From Adiantum capillus-veneris (Eukaryota > Streptophyta > Polypodiopsida > Polypodiales > Pteridaceae): a stretch of DNA of 64,000 bases. This document shows, piece by piece, positions 22,940-35,250 of the stretch (positions are counted from its first letter, which is position 1; every line of letters starts with the position of its first letter). The notes under the pieces were generated by a model. It saw only the letters and a program-made list of their open reading frames with translations. It was not told the origin of the DNA and searched no databases. The DNA lies in the NCBI GenBank assembly GCA_014529385.2, contig CM043943.1:101907855-101971854 (forward strand). The letters run 5' to 3'. Made by a program: the position numbers and the translations under genes.

Positions 22940-23149
22940 ACCTATCTGCATTTCACATTCCAAAAGAAGAGGATAGGGACCTACAAGGTCCGTCAGGTTT
23001 TCCCCAGTGGTTCTTATTTGTTGATGCGGATGAACGGTTGTCTTCTCAAGAATAGAGTGAATTGTGTGCACCTCAAGCTCTATTTTGAAAGGGATTTGGT
23101 ACCAGTAGTGCATCAAGTTCTGGTAGAAGGGGTTGGGCAAAAACCATAA
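22940..23149 (+). pseudogene. Ty3/gypsy integrase C-terminal remnant
   Basis: The frame at 22,898-23,149 reads 'IGTYKVRQVFPSGSYLLMRM' followed by 'GCLLKNRVNCVHLKLYF'. This is the G-P-Y-x-V ... Y-x-L ... N-x-x-x-L-K-x-Y/F pattern at the end of gypsy-type integrases, where the viral-like protein contacts DNA. No upstream integrase core is recognisable because the (GA)n block lies immediately before it. Nothing else of the element is visible. 23,150-24,010 shows no clear gene; a 61-codon frame at 23,535 is unassigned. Confidence 0.5.
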
Positions 23150-24017
23150 GCACGATTTATCCTTGCTTCGAATAAGACTGTACATACAATAGGATTTTTG
23201 CTTTGCTCACGATGTTTATCCTTTTTGCAGGTGCTCAGTTTCTTTATTCATTTTTTTGGTTGAACATTGAATGTTCAACAAGAGGTTTGGGCAATGATGG
23301 TGCAAATAAACCTAGTCGATGCTACAAAGAAAACAAATCAGGATTTTACATGCTCTCAAGGGCTTCCCGAAGTGAATGAGTAGACGTGAAGTTCAAGAAC
23401 AGGCAAGAAGCATCAGTTATGTATGCTATATGTGGTTTTCATGTCGAGAATGCTCTATTATGATACCTGTGATAGGTGCGTGATCAAAATGTTGAAAGTG
23501 CAAGAATGAGAATGCCATAGGTGGCCCTGAGGATTTGCAAGCTAGTATAGATTACTTGTCAAATGGAGCTACATGGAAAAATATATGGTTGTCTAAATTT
23601 GGAGAGCATTGCAGATTTGAGACAGAAAGACCAGGTGATGGTAGGTTGCCAAAGCTGGTTTCAACATATGGATGTGTAGAGTTCACTAAGTGGAGCATGT
23701 CAATACTTTCAAATCGATGATTGGACTCTCGGCTGCCAAGATATTGCCAAATGAAGTTTTTTTGGGGTTTGATTCTAAGCTGGCTTAACTGCTTGGGAGG
23801 TGTGCCATCTGGAAGTTTTTGAGGTCCGATAGGGTTTGCAAATGTTGAGCTCGAGTGTGGGCAATGGGACTGCAGACCCTCAGCCCATGTGTCTCACAAC
23901 GGCAACAAGCCCCAGTCTCAATTTTACCTCGCCTCACAAACATGCAAAAAAAGCAGCCCAAAATAAACAGGCCGACTGAAAAATAGGCAGCAAAAAAAAA
24001 AGCAGCGTTGACTGCTT

Positions 24018-24215
24018 TTATTTGACTGCGTTAGAATGCTTTACTTGACGCGTAGAAGCGATATGCTTAGTGTTGGCAGCAACTGCAACAACATCTCTCA
24101 GTACAGGCCGGCCCCAATTGCATGCCCCATCGTGCAGCAACACATACACACTACGTCTGGCAAGACCAGATAATGAGTCCCAGTGCTCCATTGCAGGGGC
24201 TACAATCACTCTATT
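24018..24215 (-). other. GC-richer open segment, possible terminal exon
   Basis: Minus-strand frame 'IVAPAMEHWDSLSGLARRS' through 'GACNWGRPVLRDVVAVAANT' to TAA. It is richer in G+C than its surroundings and uses varied codons, unlike repeat-derived frames. No start or splice partner could be assigned and I recognise no family. Confidence 0.25.
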
Positions 24216-24242
24216 AATCTTATTGAGAATCAACTTTCTCCT

Positions 24243-24770
24243 GATTGAAAACGATTTTGCAGAAACTACCCACTATGGGCTTCGGAATTGATATGGTCTA
24301 CAACTTTGCAGAAGAAAGTTTTTTCAAATTCTGCACCATTTTGAGTTATTGTTCGTGGACTGCGTACATTCGTGAAAAGCAGCTTTGCTTTTTGTTTTTG
24401 ATTTTTCTCATGATTGAAAACAATTTTGCAGAAATGACTCGCGACGGCATCGGAATCGATGTGCTCTACAACTTTGTAGAAAAAAGTTTTTTCAAAATCT
24501 GCACCGATTTTGAGTTATCATTTGCAGACTGCATACATGCCTGAAAAGCAACTTCACTTTTTGTTTTTTGTTTTTTTGCCTAATTGAAAATGATTTTGCA
24601 GAAACTACTCGCGTGAGGCATTGAAATTGATATGATGTACAACTTTGCAGAAAAAACTTTGTGTAAATTTTGCACAGATTTTGGGTTATCGTTCTCTGAC
24701 TTCAAATATGTTTGAAAAGAAAATTTTATTTTTTGCTTTTGATTGTCCTGATAGTTGAAAACTTCTCAAT
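24243..24770 (+). repeat. ~170-bp tandem satellite, three copies
   Basis: '(g/a)attgaaaa(c/t)(g/a)attttgcagaaa' starts at 24,243, 24,412 and 24,582, and a decayed fourth start is at 24,753, giving periods of 169-171 bases. Each unit carries 'ctacaactttg(c/t)agaa' and 'tttgagttat' blocks. Divergence between units is clearly visible, so it is old. Unit length is in the range of nucleosome-sized satellites. The 99-codon frame inside is repeat-derived. Confidence 0.85.
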
Positions 24771-24989
24771 TATATTTTCTCTTCATCAATCATATATTTG
24801 TTACTGACAAAACTTTGCTGCAAAAGCCAACTACATATCGTTCCAATTCAGTCAAGTCATTCATGATCGTCCAAATTCTATCGAGCTATTGTTGGTACAT
24901 GATTTTTTGTTATATGATATACTCCTTCATTGATTCTTGTATAATTATTCTTCTAGAGATATAGCTTACGTTGTTTTATTGATAATCTC

Positions 24990-25470
24990 TCGTTGGATAC
25001 CATAGTGATTTTGATGGTACCATGATGATGTTTTGTTAGCACTTTGGTCATGGTGATTTTTGTTGATACCATGATGATATTTCGTTGATACCATGGTTAT
25101 TCTCAGTGATGTCATGATGATATTTCATTGATTCCATGGTTATTCTCGGTGATACCATGATGTTGTTTCGTTGATACCATGGTTATTCTTGGTGATACCA
25201 AGATGTTGTCTCATTGATACAATGATTATTCTCGGTGATATCATGATGTTGTTTTGTTGATACCATGGTTATTCTCGGTGATACCATGATGTTGTTTTGT
25301 TGATACCATGGTTATTCTCGGTGATACCATGATGTTGTTTCGTTGATACAATGATTATTCTCATGATACCATGGTTATTCTTGGTGATACCATGATGTTG
25401 TTTCATTGATACAATGATTATTTTATGATGCTTTTCGTTGATTCCATGATTAATTATTCATTTTTATTGA
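24990..25470 (+). repeat. 43-bp minisatellite built from two half-units
   Basis: The alternating half-units GATACCATGGTTATTCTCGG and GATACCATGATGTTGTTT(C/T)G repeat for about ten 43-base periods; the cleanest copies lie at 25,130-25,400. Edges decay gradually on both sides. Confidence 0.9.
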
Positions 25471-25978
25471 TACAATGATGATATTTTGTTAATATTTTGA
25501 TGATAGTCATTGATCTCACTATGTTGATAAATGTCATTTTATGTAGTATATACACATGTCATTTGCATCATGTAATCATGCATCTTGTACTTTTACGTTC
25601 GTACTTTATATACCATATGTTGTTGTGAGTATATATGTCGTCAAAAGAGTGGCGTCACGAACCATCTCTTATGGCATTGTGGACGTAATTATTTCACTAA
25701 CGATGCTAAAAAATTTCATGACTATGTTTTTTCTTTGAGTCTATGATCTATGTAGGATTGATCAAATAATTGATTTCATGAAGACAAACTTGGTGACTAT
25801 AAAAGATTTATGAAGACATGTTTGGTGATGCCATATTGATAACAACATGAAGACAAGTTTGGTGATGCCATATTGATAACAAGCTACACAACAAATTCAC
25901 GGAGACACTTCTGATTACGAGCTAACCAATAGCCTTTACACCTCTTTATTGAACCTTTGTATTCATTATTTGATAGGA

Positions 25979-26350
25979 TAGGAGTAATGTAACTCCTCAT
26001 AAAACATTCTTTGTAAAAGGAGTGATGTAGCTCTTCATAAAATATTCATTGTAATTAAAAGGAGTGATGTAGCTTCTCATGAACATTTGTACATTCAATG
26101 ATTTTTATAATATAAAGGTGGATGTATTTAGAGATGTGGGTTTTTCCCTTGATCCCCCAAGGGGTTTTTCATGCACAAGTAGAGACCCTTATTTGAGCGG
26201 GGGTGTTGATCTTATATGTGAATCTACTCAATATATGGCTTCTCTATATATGGCACACAGGTCCCCTCTATATATACATCATCTCATCTGTGTATTCTGC
26301 ACACTTTGGGGTTCTATTTCTGTGCTCTCTCGTTCTCTCTCAACAAGATA
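25979..26350 (+). mobile_element. possible LTR remnant (copia-like)
   Basis: Three units of 'aggagt(a/g)atgta(a/g)ct(c/t)(c/t)tcat' (25,980-26,085) are followed by 'ttttcccttgatccccc' and 'aaggggtttttcatg', wording common near the ends of plant copia-type elements, then TATATA-rich DNA and a CT-rich stretch at 26,320. No LTR partner, PBS or coding domain is visible. Two 36-base units 'gaagacaagtttggtgatgcc' lie just upstream (25,815-25,880). Confidence 0.3.
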
Positions 26351-26814
26351 GATAGTATGCATTGTATAAAGCTAGCATGAAGCCCGCTAGACGGATCATG
26401 GAGATGAAGTTCGAAGTAGTTGCAAAAATACATTATCAAATGTTTTCCTCGGGTTTTGGATGTCTCAATTGATGGGCTGGATGAAATCAAAGCACAATAG
26501 AGACAAGTGAGTTTGGGGTTCACAATGCAAGCTTTGAGGGGGGATTTCTGGTTTGGGCATTGGATGCATGAGCATCAAATGGAAAGTCATGGAAGGGAGA
26601 TGGAAAAAAAAAGTTTTTAAAGTTCTTTTAGTGCTTAAGGGGAGCTTGGAGGATCGGTTGAATGGGAGGCTACCACATGGAACTGTATGCAGGTTTGCAA
26701 TAGAAGATCACGGGCTATAAAGCCCAAATTGGGTGCCTTTCAAAGTCATTAGCAAAGAGGAAGCTCCTTGGGAGCTCATTGGCCATGGCATCTCTCTGCC
26801 GATGCTATGTTGGT

Positions 26815-26960
26815 GGCTTATGGGTGTCCACAATCAGTTGAGGGTGCCTTATGGGTGTCCACAAGCAGTTGAGGGTGGCGCCCTCATCCAGGTATGCCTC
26901 TACCATGATTGAAGCATTTGAAAGCACGTATGCCTCTACCATGATTGAAGCCTGAAAATA
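26815..26960. repeat. two adjacent short tandem duplications
   Basis: 'ttatgggtgtccacaa(t/g)cagttgagggtg' occurs twice (26,818 and 26,850), and 'gtatgcctctaccatgattg' occurs twice (26,895 and 26,927). The second copies follow directly with a period near 32 bases in both cases. No gene is seen in 26,360-27,060. Confidence 0.75.
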
Positions 26961-27059
26961 CGTGAAGCAAATAAAATTAAGGTAGATCTGGAATATATAT
27001 AAATTTGACATATATGATTATAAATAGAAAAAATAAAAAACATTTCATGGAAAATAATA

Positions 27060-28110
27060 ACTGCCAACAACAGCAGATCTATACATATATAACTCCTCCT
27101 TGTAGTGCGATGCAGTGGTCAACAATAGCCAAAGAAAAAAAAAATATTAAAACCAATCTCCTTGGAGTGCGATGTGGTAGTTAGCAACAATGAGAGACGA
27201 AGGATTTAAAATACTAGCCCCTCTCTACTGTGCGATGTGGTGGTCACCAACAAATACAGACAAGAAATTTATTAAATCCAATCAGCCTGCAGAATGCAAT
27301 GTGATGGTCAACACAACAACTAGGAGCAAAGGATGTAAGATAAATAACTCCTCCCTACAGTGTGACACGGTGGCCAACAACAAATAGAGACGGGGTGACA
27401 TGGTGGTCAACAACAGACAGAGATGAAGAATCTATTAAATCCAATCTTCTTTCGATGCGACGTGATGGTCAGCAACCACTAAGAACGAAGGATTTATAAA
27501 CCCTAAATCACTCCCTCTAGTGTCACACAGTGGTCAACAGACAAAGATGAAGAATCTATTAAATCCAATCTTCTTGCGGTTTGATGTAATGGGCAACAAC
27601 AACCAAGAACAGAGGATTTTAAAATCCTTTATCCCTCCCTCCAGTGCGACACGGTGGTCAACAAAACTGACAAAGACAAAGAATCTATTAAACTCAATTG
27701 TTTTGCGATCTTACGCGATGGTGAGCAACAACCAAGAACAAATGATTTAAAAATCCAAACCCCTCCCAATACTGGGACATGGTGGTCAGCAACAAACAGA
27801 GACGAAGAATATATTAAGCCCAATCTTCCTGCAGTGCAACGTAGTGGTCAACAACAACCAGGAAGAAAGGATGTAACATATCTAGTTCCTCCCTACAATG
27901 TGACTGGATAGTTAGCAACAACCAGAGATAGAAAGTTAAATTCACATCCTAAGCCACTTTCTTCACTGCGACACAGAGATCAGCAGTAGTCAAGGACGAA
28001 GCATCTAAAGTATAACTCCTCTTGCAATGTGTCACGAGGATCAACACAACCAAGAATGGGTGTCTAAACTCTCTCTCTTTCCACTGTGACACGGGGTCAA
28101 CACGGTCAAA
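27060..28110 (+). repeat. ~126-bp tandem array
   Basis: 'gaagaatctattaaatccaatctt' or a close variant occurs at about 27,424, 27,549, 27,678 and 27,803 (periods 125-129). Each unit also has a second half of the form 'gacgaagga...ccctccc(t/a)ccagtg(c/t)ga'. Roughly eight units are recognisable, the outer ones degenerate. Open frames on both strands are by-products. Confidence 0.85.
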
Positions 28111-28609
28111 TAGAGCGACTAACCTATAAACTAACATTGAGGTGCGAGCAAAGCTCCACAACAACAGTGCTAGCAAATACATAGTCAGAGAAAAAAACAT
28201 AAAAAAGAAGAAGAAGTGATTACCTGACTTCTTGCTCTCTCTCTCTGTGTCTCTATCTTGGATGTCATAGTCGCAACAGTTCATTCAAATTTTTGTGCTG
28301 CCTTTTTTTGTAAAGCAAAAGATATTCTGATCGAAACATGTATTGATCGTAATATCTTTTATTTAGAGATACACGTATAATACAGATATACGTCATATAG
28401 TACCAAATTATATGCACAATTTTTCTTATACAAATGTATAAATGCAACTTAGTTCAAGATTTGAAGAAATAAAGTACTAGGAATCAATTCTATTATGTAT
28501 CTCAAGGATGGTTCAACAAGGTCTGTGGCCCTATTATTAGATACAATTCCCCTAATTTTATCAGTACTTTTTGTATGTTTGGAAATTTTCTCAATAATTC
28601 CCCATAATA

Positions 28610-28858
28610 ATGAATCCGAGCAAGTACTTCTTTAGAGAAGATGTAAATGAACTTCATGCTCATGCGAATTGCACTCATGCATTAATACCAATAGATTCTT
28701 CTACTCAAGAGAAATGGTATGAACCTACGTGTGCCCAAATAGAAGTTAAAAACTTTGAAACTAGAGATGGAAGTAGATATAAGGATAGGACTTTTATCAT
28801 GGGATCCAAGACTTTTTTTATTGGACCTTTACGGATTTATGCACCTCTTCTAGAGTAA
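28610..28858 (+). CDS. hypothetical 82-residue frame
   Basis: ATG-initiated frame reading 'NELHAHANCTHALIPIDSS' and 'KTFFIGPLRIYAPLLE', ending TAA. The composition is protein-like and the frame is not repeat-derived, but I see no domain, splice site or promoter that settles it. It may be an exon of a decayed gene. 28,111-28,600 shows no gene. Confidence 0.25.
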   Translation: MNPSKYFFREDVNELHAHANCTHALIPIDSSTQEKWYEPTCAQIEVKNFETRDGSRYKDRTFIMGSKTFFIGPLRIYAPLLE

Positions 28859-28859
28859 T

Positions 28860-30490
28860 GTGTAATCTTCTTACCATTTATAATGGAGAAAATTTGATTT
28901 CTTTCTGAATTGAGTTATGATGGAGTAAAAGTTGTAACTAAAATCTTAATATTTTTTGACTAACTTGAGTGATGGGATGTGTGTGTGTGTGTGTGTGTGT
29001 ATAGATAATTGACATATTGCTTTGTGGGATATGCATGAATATTCTTTCACGCATAATTACTAAAGAGTATCTTCATATGGGAATGAAAGATTAGCATCAC
29101 ATTACCTAAGTTGCTTATACGCTATATGGGATATATATAATATATCATATACGGTCATATTTTACATGGCCTCATATTATAAGGGTATATTATACGATGC
29201 CATGTCAGAAAGTTCGGTTGAAAGTTTTTTTGATCAAAAAATATTTTGCACAAAGTATTTTTTGACTGAAAAATACATTGATAAAAAATAAATAAATATA
29301 TATATATATAGTGGCAGCGCGCCTTGTTGAGACTAGTATTCATCACCAAAGGTATTCTATGTCATTACCGAAGAATTTTTTTATATATAAAATTCAAAAA
29401 TCATTAGAATTTATAATAGTTTTAAAACCTTTTGTTTAAAATAAATTTAATTCTTTTTAAAAAATTTATTGATTATTAATTTTAGGTTAAAATTGTGCAA
29501 GCTTTGTATGTTATGTAGAGCTCAAACTCTCACTCATACAAGCTGTTTATTTTTTAGGAGTCACTTTCTACGTGCTTAGTTTACTGACATGTGGAAGTGA
29601 ATTAGTGATATATTTTAGAGTCTGATGTTGTGTGTAAAGTGCACTCTCACATGAAGTAACCAGTCTGCAAAATAAAATAGAATAGAGGTTAGTTTTATTT
29701 AGGTAGGCTCGATTTTGACGTGCAGATATTTTCTCACCTCAAAGTGAGCATGGGTATAATAATTTTTTGTCGTGTGTAGAGCCATCGCACTGTTCACTCA
29801 CTGTAATTACAATTTAGGAGTCTCATGTCCAGATACATTGATATTCAATTAGCTCTATTTGAATTGCTACGTTTATTATACATGTGTAGCAACCTCAGAT
29901 AGATAAGCTCTCAAAGATCTAATGTGAAGTGTGAGAACTTCATGTTTGCACTTCAGATAGATTTTGAAAATTGTCAAGGGGTTTGCATACAATTTGAATG
30001 TTAAAATGAGAATCAATTGCAAGCTTTGATTAATATTATCAATATCATAATGTACGAAAGCCGTAAACTTGCACTTTAGATAAATTGATATAGTGCAACG
30101 TGATGATGATATTTATTTGTAAGGTTTTAGATAAGTGATTAAGATTGTCGATTATTGTAATTTTTGAAAGCCAAAATCTTGCACTTTAGATGAATCAATG
30201 TAGTGCAATGTAAGCATTGTAATTGAAATGTTTTGTTTGAAGTGATGAAGTTATTTTGCACTTTAAAAGATAATTTGATTGAAGTTAATTTATACATGAA
30301 GAACGATAAGACCATCATTTCTTAGTGTTAATTGATAATGTAGCGTGAGTCTAATTGTTAATGTGGACAGATTTTAATCACTATATTGATTGATAGAGCA
30401 TTGCTTGTGTATTTTGTTTCTTTGAATTATTTTTTACCTCAAAATTGACAGATGGATTTGTTGTCTCTAGCAGATTAAATTCATTTGTCA
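28860..30490. other. AT-rich stretch without a visible gene
   Basis: It contains a GT run (28,978-29,001), an AT run (29,296-29,311) and a decayed duplication around 'cttgcactttaga' (30,070 and 30,180, period about 112). It may include the 5' part of the hAT element that follows; I could not fix a terminal repeat. Confidence 0.4.
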
Positions 30491-30491
30491 G

Positions 30492-31242
30492 CATGATGAA
30501 GGACATGAATGGAGTTATGTCCATGAGCTGCGTGCCGAAAAGAATACATCTCAATTGAAATGTAAGACCTACGACCACGAGTTTAGTGGTAATGTAACCA
30601 GAATCAAAGAGAATCTATTTAAAGTCTTTGGTAGTGTGCTAGAGTGTATGACTTTGCCAAGTGATATTCATGCTAGACTACCAAAGTATGCTTCCCTAGC
30701 AGAGAAAATTCTTGCATCTAAAAAGGAAAGTGCTACTACGAAACAAGTTGCAACGGATGTTGAAATGTTTGCTATCACTGAGAGGACAAAGCATGTTCCT
30801 ACGAGAGAAAATGATCACACTCCCAGTAAATTCCTCTTCATGGACATGCTTCAACATCAGCAGCAACAGATCCTAGCTCAACTTAAGTTAGTAAAGCATT
30901 ATACAATGGACAAATGTTGTTTAAAGCGTTAGATAAGCAATGGTTTTTGAGATACACTTGAAATGGATGCAAGATTTTGTGACGTGTGGTATATCATTCA
31001 ATGCTATGCACAACCCCATATTTTAAGATGCTTTAATGAGTCCAACTAGAAAAGAGTTTGTGCTTCTTGATTATAATAAGATGCGCACAAAGTAACTAGA
31101 TAAAGTGAAAGATAGTAGTGAATCCATCCTCAAGTGCACGTGGTAGACTTTGTTCCTGCATATGATAACACCATAGTGCTGGATGGATGGACCAGCTACC
31201 AGAAGAAGCCGCTCATCAATGTGATGCTTATCAGCCCTAGAT
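30492..31242 (+). pseudogene. hAT-family transposase remnant with BED finger
   Basis: The frame reads 'HEWSYVHELRAEKNTSQLKC' then 'DHEFSGNVTRIKENLF', the classic plant BED/hAT start; the second finger Cys is Tyr (CKTYDH), so zinc binding is broken. The 125-codon open part ends at 30,932. Further decayed blocks in shifted frames read 'FVLLDYNKMRTK'-like and, at 31,145-31,235, 'LDGWTSYQKKPLINVML', the DGW-T...P-L-I-N block that contributes to the RNase-H-like core. Similarity stops exactly where the LTR copy at 31,243 begins, so a later insertion or rearrangement truncated it. Confidence 0.7.
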
Positions 31243-32694
31243 CCTTAAAAACCCTCAATTAGCTAGTTACTTGGCTAGTTGAGCCAAAAAAATAAATAAA
31301 ATAAAAAATAATATATTATGGTCTTTTTGTGTGTAAATTTTTCATTATATATAGGTCTTAAATATAGGGATTTTTATTTTAATTATTTGGTATTTTTTTT
31401 AGATATTTATACCTAGGTCTTTGTTTTATTAGACCTATGTATGCCTTGTTTCATCCTCTTACACCATAACTATATTTTGTTGCCAATGTATGCGTCCTCC
31501 AATCTCATAAATATTTTCTTCTTTCATATAAATAACCCCCACATTTCCATCGTCACCCTTGTGAAAATAAAAAATCGATTTCTACTTCCTTAGTCACTTT
31601 TTACTTGCATACTTTTTCCTCTTTCACCCAAAATAAAACAAAAGAGGAACCATATCATATGATTCCAATATCTTTTTCCATATCCATAATTCTTTCATAT
31701 GTTTTTTATTTTGTACTCATAATTCAAACACCATGTGCTCATTAAGCTACAGTCCATGAATAGTTTATACACTAGTCCCACCATGTATATATTTATTTAT
31801 TCACCAATGATCCTCCTTCATGCATTTGTAAAAATAAATTGGATGCTTTGTATCATGACATTACTCGTGGAGGGGCTTAATTGTTGGATGCATTGTGCAG
31901 ATTCAACAAAGGAGGGGGCCACAAGAAGACTTTTGCAGGCATAGAAGCTAGGCATTTTAGTGAGATTTTTGGCACCTATCTCCACTCAAAATTTAAAGAC
32001 GTGACCAACAAATAAAATTTATCCCACCTGCTAAATAATCATCTCAATTATTTTCATAATTTGTGGAGCTAAAACCGATGAGATATGAACTTTGTGGTGG
32101 TTCCACTCTACGCGCTTTTTCTCACAAGTCACCCTAGTCTTCTCTCAATTTCCTTCACACTTCCACACACACACTCATTTCTTTCTATCCCTCCCTTGAA
32201 CCTACATCTTCCATGGTTTCTCTTATCTTATTCACCATTAAATTACCCTCTCACCTCCATAGCTCTCATATGAACTCTACATGTACATACACCATCTCTA
32301 TGCCTCTCTCTATTGCCTCTCCTTCTTACCTCTTCTCTATATACATAGAATTCAACATGTAAAACCATTTTTTATCTTTGCTAATTGTGGATTATTATCA
32401 ACCAACATCTGTATTTTCATCGTGGTGATTCAAACTTGGCGGCGACAACATTGTAAGAAGAGAAGAAGAAGAAGAGGATTGGAAACATTGTTTTAGAACC
32501 TACACAAGTAAGCTCAAAACTTCAAAGTTTCACCATCACAAGGATTCCCTTGCTTGATTCACCCATCTTCCTTCAACCATCCACCTTGTTCCATTAACTT
32601 TTTAATGATTACTAACACTAAGCACAAACCTACTAACATAAAATATCCATTGACCTAACCATAAAAGGCACCACACCTCAAGACATGTATATAG

Positions 32695-32727
<33 letters not shown>

Positions 32728-34920
32728 CTTCGTTAACTCTATAATTTCACACTATCTACCATCAATAATGCCTTTCACTTGAGCTCACATCCATGACTCA
32801 AGGAGACAAAGAAGGCCTACTATATTTTGATTAAAAAAAAAAATCATAATCTTGATTTGATTAGTTTGTAAATTAAGATTTCCAGTAATCTTAATGAGGG
32901 GTCTTCAACCTATAAATAGGCCCCTTCCCTCTTGTAAATCATCTCCAACATCTCACAAAGCAACCCAACACTCTATATGCGAGAAGACATTTAAATGTAG
33001 TCATCACCTTGTGAGGTTCACACTTGGTGCAAGAGAAGCGTTGATGCTACACATTGAAAAGTGAGAGAGTGTGGGTGTCTTATCTCAAATAACTATTGTA
33101 TCAATAATTGAGGTTCCGGTTCTTCAAAGGAGTGCTTGGCTTCAAAATATTTGTCCTTCCACTTGTGTTAAGTTCTTTTGGCAAATGCAAGGTGTCTTGT
33201 ATCTTTTAAGTTCTGTTAGTTGAGCTTTTTTGAGAAAGTGATTAGTATGTTTTCATTGCCAAGTTCTTTCTCATTGTAAGGGGGTATGGTGGTGATAGGT
33301 GTCTAGAGCCCTAAGACAGGGTGTGTGATATGGAAATATTTAAAAGCATTAACTAAGCATTGGGTTAGTTTTGTGCAAGGTCTACGATAGAGTCAGAACA
33401 AACCATCTCCCTTTTCAAGTCACAAACGAGGTATTACACAAGTTTCATTCCTCTTTCTCTTCCCTTTGCTCTAGCTCTCTTTTGCTTCAAACACCATATT
33501 AGTGACTTTGGAAATTTCCCAATTCTCACTTTAATCAAAAGCTTAGGATTTGACCACATGGTTAAATTTTAGCCAAAGTTTGAGAGCATGGCTTGGAAGA
33601 TCTTTTCAAGTACTAAATTGTGGAAGGCTTATCTCTTAAAAGATAGTTTAAGATTAGTCCATATGGCCAAATCTCAAGACATTGGTGATTCCCAAATTGG
33701 CTCTAAAGTCTCAAACTCTCAAATATGGTGTTTTCATTTGATGTGTGTCTTGGTGTGATATTTTTTGTGTGTGTTTTAATGCACCTCCACTTCGTCGTCG
33801 CTCGTGAAAAATTCTCTCTTGCATCCTAGCTCGCATCCCATAACTAGGTGGTGCCACTTTAGCTGATGGTTGTGGGTTTGTTGTTGCTTTCTCTTGCTTG
33901 TGGTTTCCCCAATACCAATTGAGAAGCATGGGAGCCTTGAGGGGTGTGTAGAGGTTGCATCTCTTGTTACCTACCTTGGACCGCCTGTTAGCAACAGCTA
34001 ACACATGCTACACCTATTATGCATCAAGCTAGGGATGTGCTATAGATGTGTCGAATATTTCCTAATCATATTGTATAAGGTCTTGGGCTCATTTTGGAGT
34101 TCCAAATTGTATATTCTAGAGGTTGCAACTTAATCCCATAGTAGAAAGGCTTGTGATGCATTACTTTATAAGAAAGTATTTTATGCAAAGAGGATCGAAT
34201 CTTTAGTATCCATTATTGAGAGTTCTCTCTCTCTCTCTCTCTTGTGTTCACTCTATGGATGGCCTATCCTTGAGCTTAATTACCATGCTTAGAAGACTAG
34301 TGCTAATCCTCTGTAATTAGAGAATCATTCCTTAATCTAGTCTCTACTTTCTTCATTAGTCTTAATTCTTCTATATTCCATCATGTCATGAAGTAGGTTC
34401 ACCTTCTCCTTATTCTAAATTTGAGTGTGTGGTGATGACTTCTTGCTTATTGATCACTCCTATCATTATATGAGTACTCAATTTGTGATATTTAACATCT
34501 CTAATTAGGTTGATTAAGTGGGTTCTTAATATTGTGCTTACAGTATATGCCCTATCGTTTGCTCATGTGTGGATGGGTTTAATGAGATTCAAGCACCCTT
34601 CACACTTGTGTGTGAAGATTTTGATTAATACCTTGATTGGCATGTAGTGATTGGAGAGGCTGAGATTCAAGTCTATGGAAAGCTAGACTTTGGTGGGCTT
34701 CATGTGTGTAGGTGATGCTTGATTGATTATTATGGTGTGAATAGAATTAGTGATTCATGGCTAATATCTAATGCACTGGAAGATCATTCTCTTGAATCCT
34801 CTCATTCAATACATCCAATGATGCTCATGCCTCCAAGCCCTAGCCGGGTTGCCAATCCTAGGATTGATACTTTTGTTGATCTTGGGTTGTCATTATGTGA
34901 TGCTACGATGACCTCCAACA
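31243..34920 (+). mobile_element. LTR copy 1 of a large LTR retrotransposon (start truncated)
   Basis: 31,243-32,735 matches 41,159-43,940 in the same orientation, apart from the TTAA insertion there. Its last 265 bases (34,656-34,920) match 38,456-38,711. A promoter-like CCTATAAATAGGCCCC is at 32,906, followed by a CT-rich leader. The copy ends CCTCCAACA directly before a PBS-like sequence. Long (CT)n runs lie at 32,701 and 34,225. If these pieces belong to one LTR, its length is near 3.7-3.8 kb. No host gene is visible here. Confidence 0.55.
32906..32921 (+). promoter_or_regulatory. TATA box of the LTR promoter
   Basis: CCTATAAATAGGCCCC is an almost ideal plant TATA context within the LTR. 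Transcription would start about 30 bases downstream, in 'tcttgtaaatcatctcc'. Confidence 0.5.
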
Positions 34921-34943
34921 TTTGGTGCCATTTTTGGGGATTG
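34921..34943 (+). other. primer-binding-site-like sequence
   Basis: TTTGGTGCCATTTTTGGGG directly follows the LTR end CCTCCAACA. Plant gypsy elements of the Athila/Tat type commonly have TTTGGCGCCGTTGCCGGGG here, so this looks like a C-to-T decayed version. The equivalent place after 38,711 reads 'ccgccccaattttgg', more degenerate. Confidence 0.45.
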
Positions 34944-35250
34944 ATAACGTAAGCTAGATGATGTGTGTGTCAAGATTATGCAACAAGAATTCATGTGTGT
35001 GCATAAAAATCATTGTGTGTGTAATGCACCAAAGAGGGAAGGAACTGCCAAAAAATTCAAGTGTGTGTGCACCTAATCTTGAGTGTGTGCATGTATAGAA
35101 ATTGATGGAGTTGATGCTATGTGAGTGTAAAAGCATGCAATTGATGTTTATGTTAGGAAAATTCAATCATTGAATATTTCTATTTGCTAAGAAATTGGGC
35201 AAAAATTGAGTGTGTATGCCCAATTGATTGAATGAATTGATGGTGAATTG

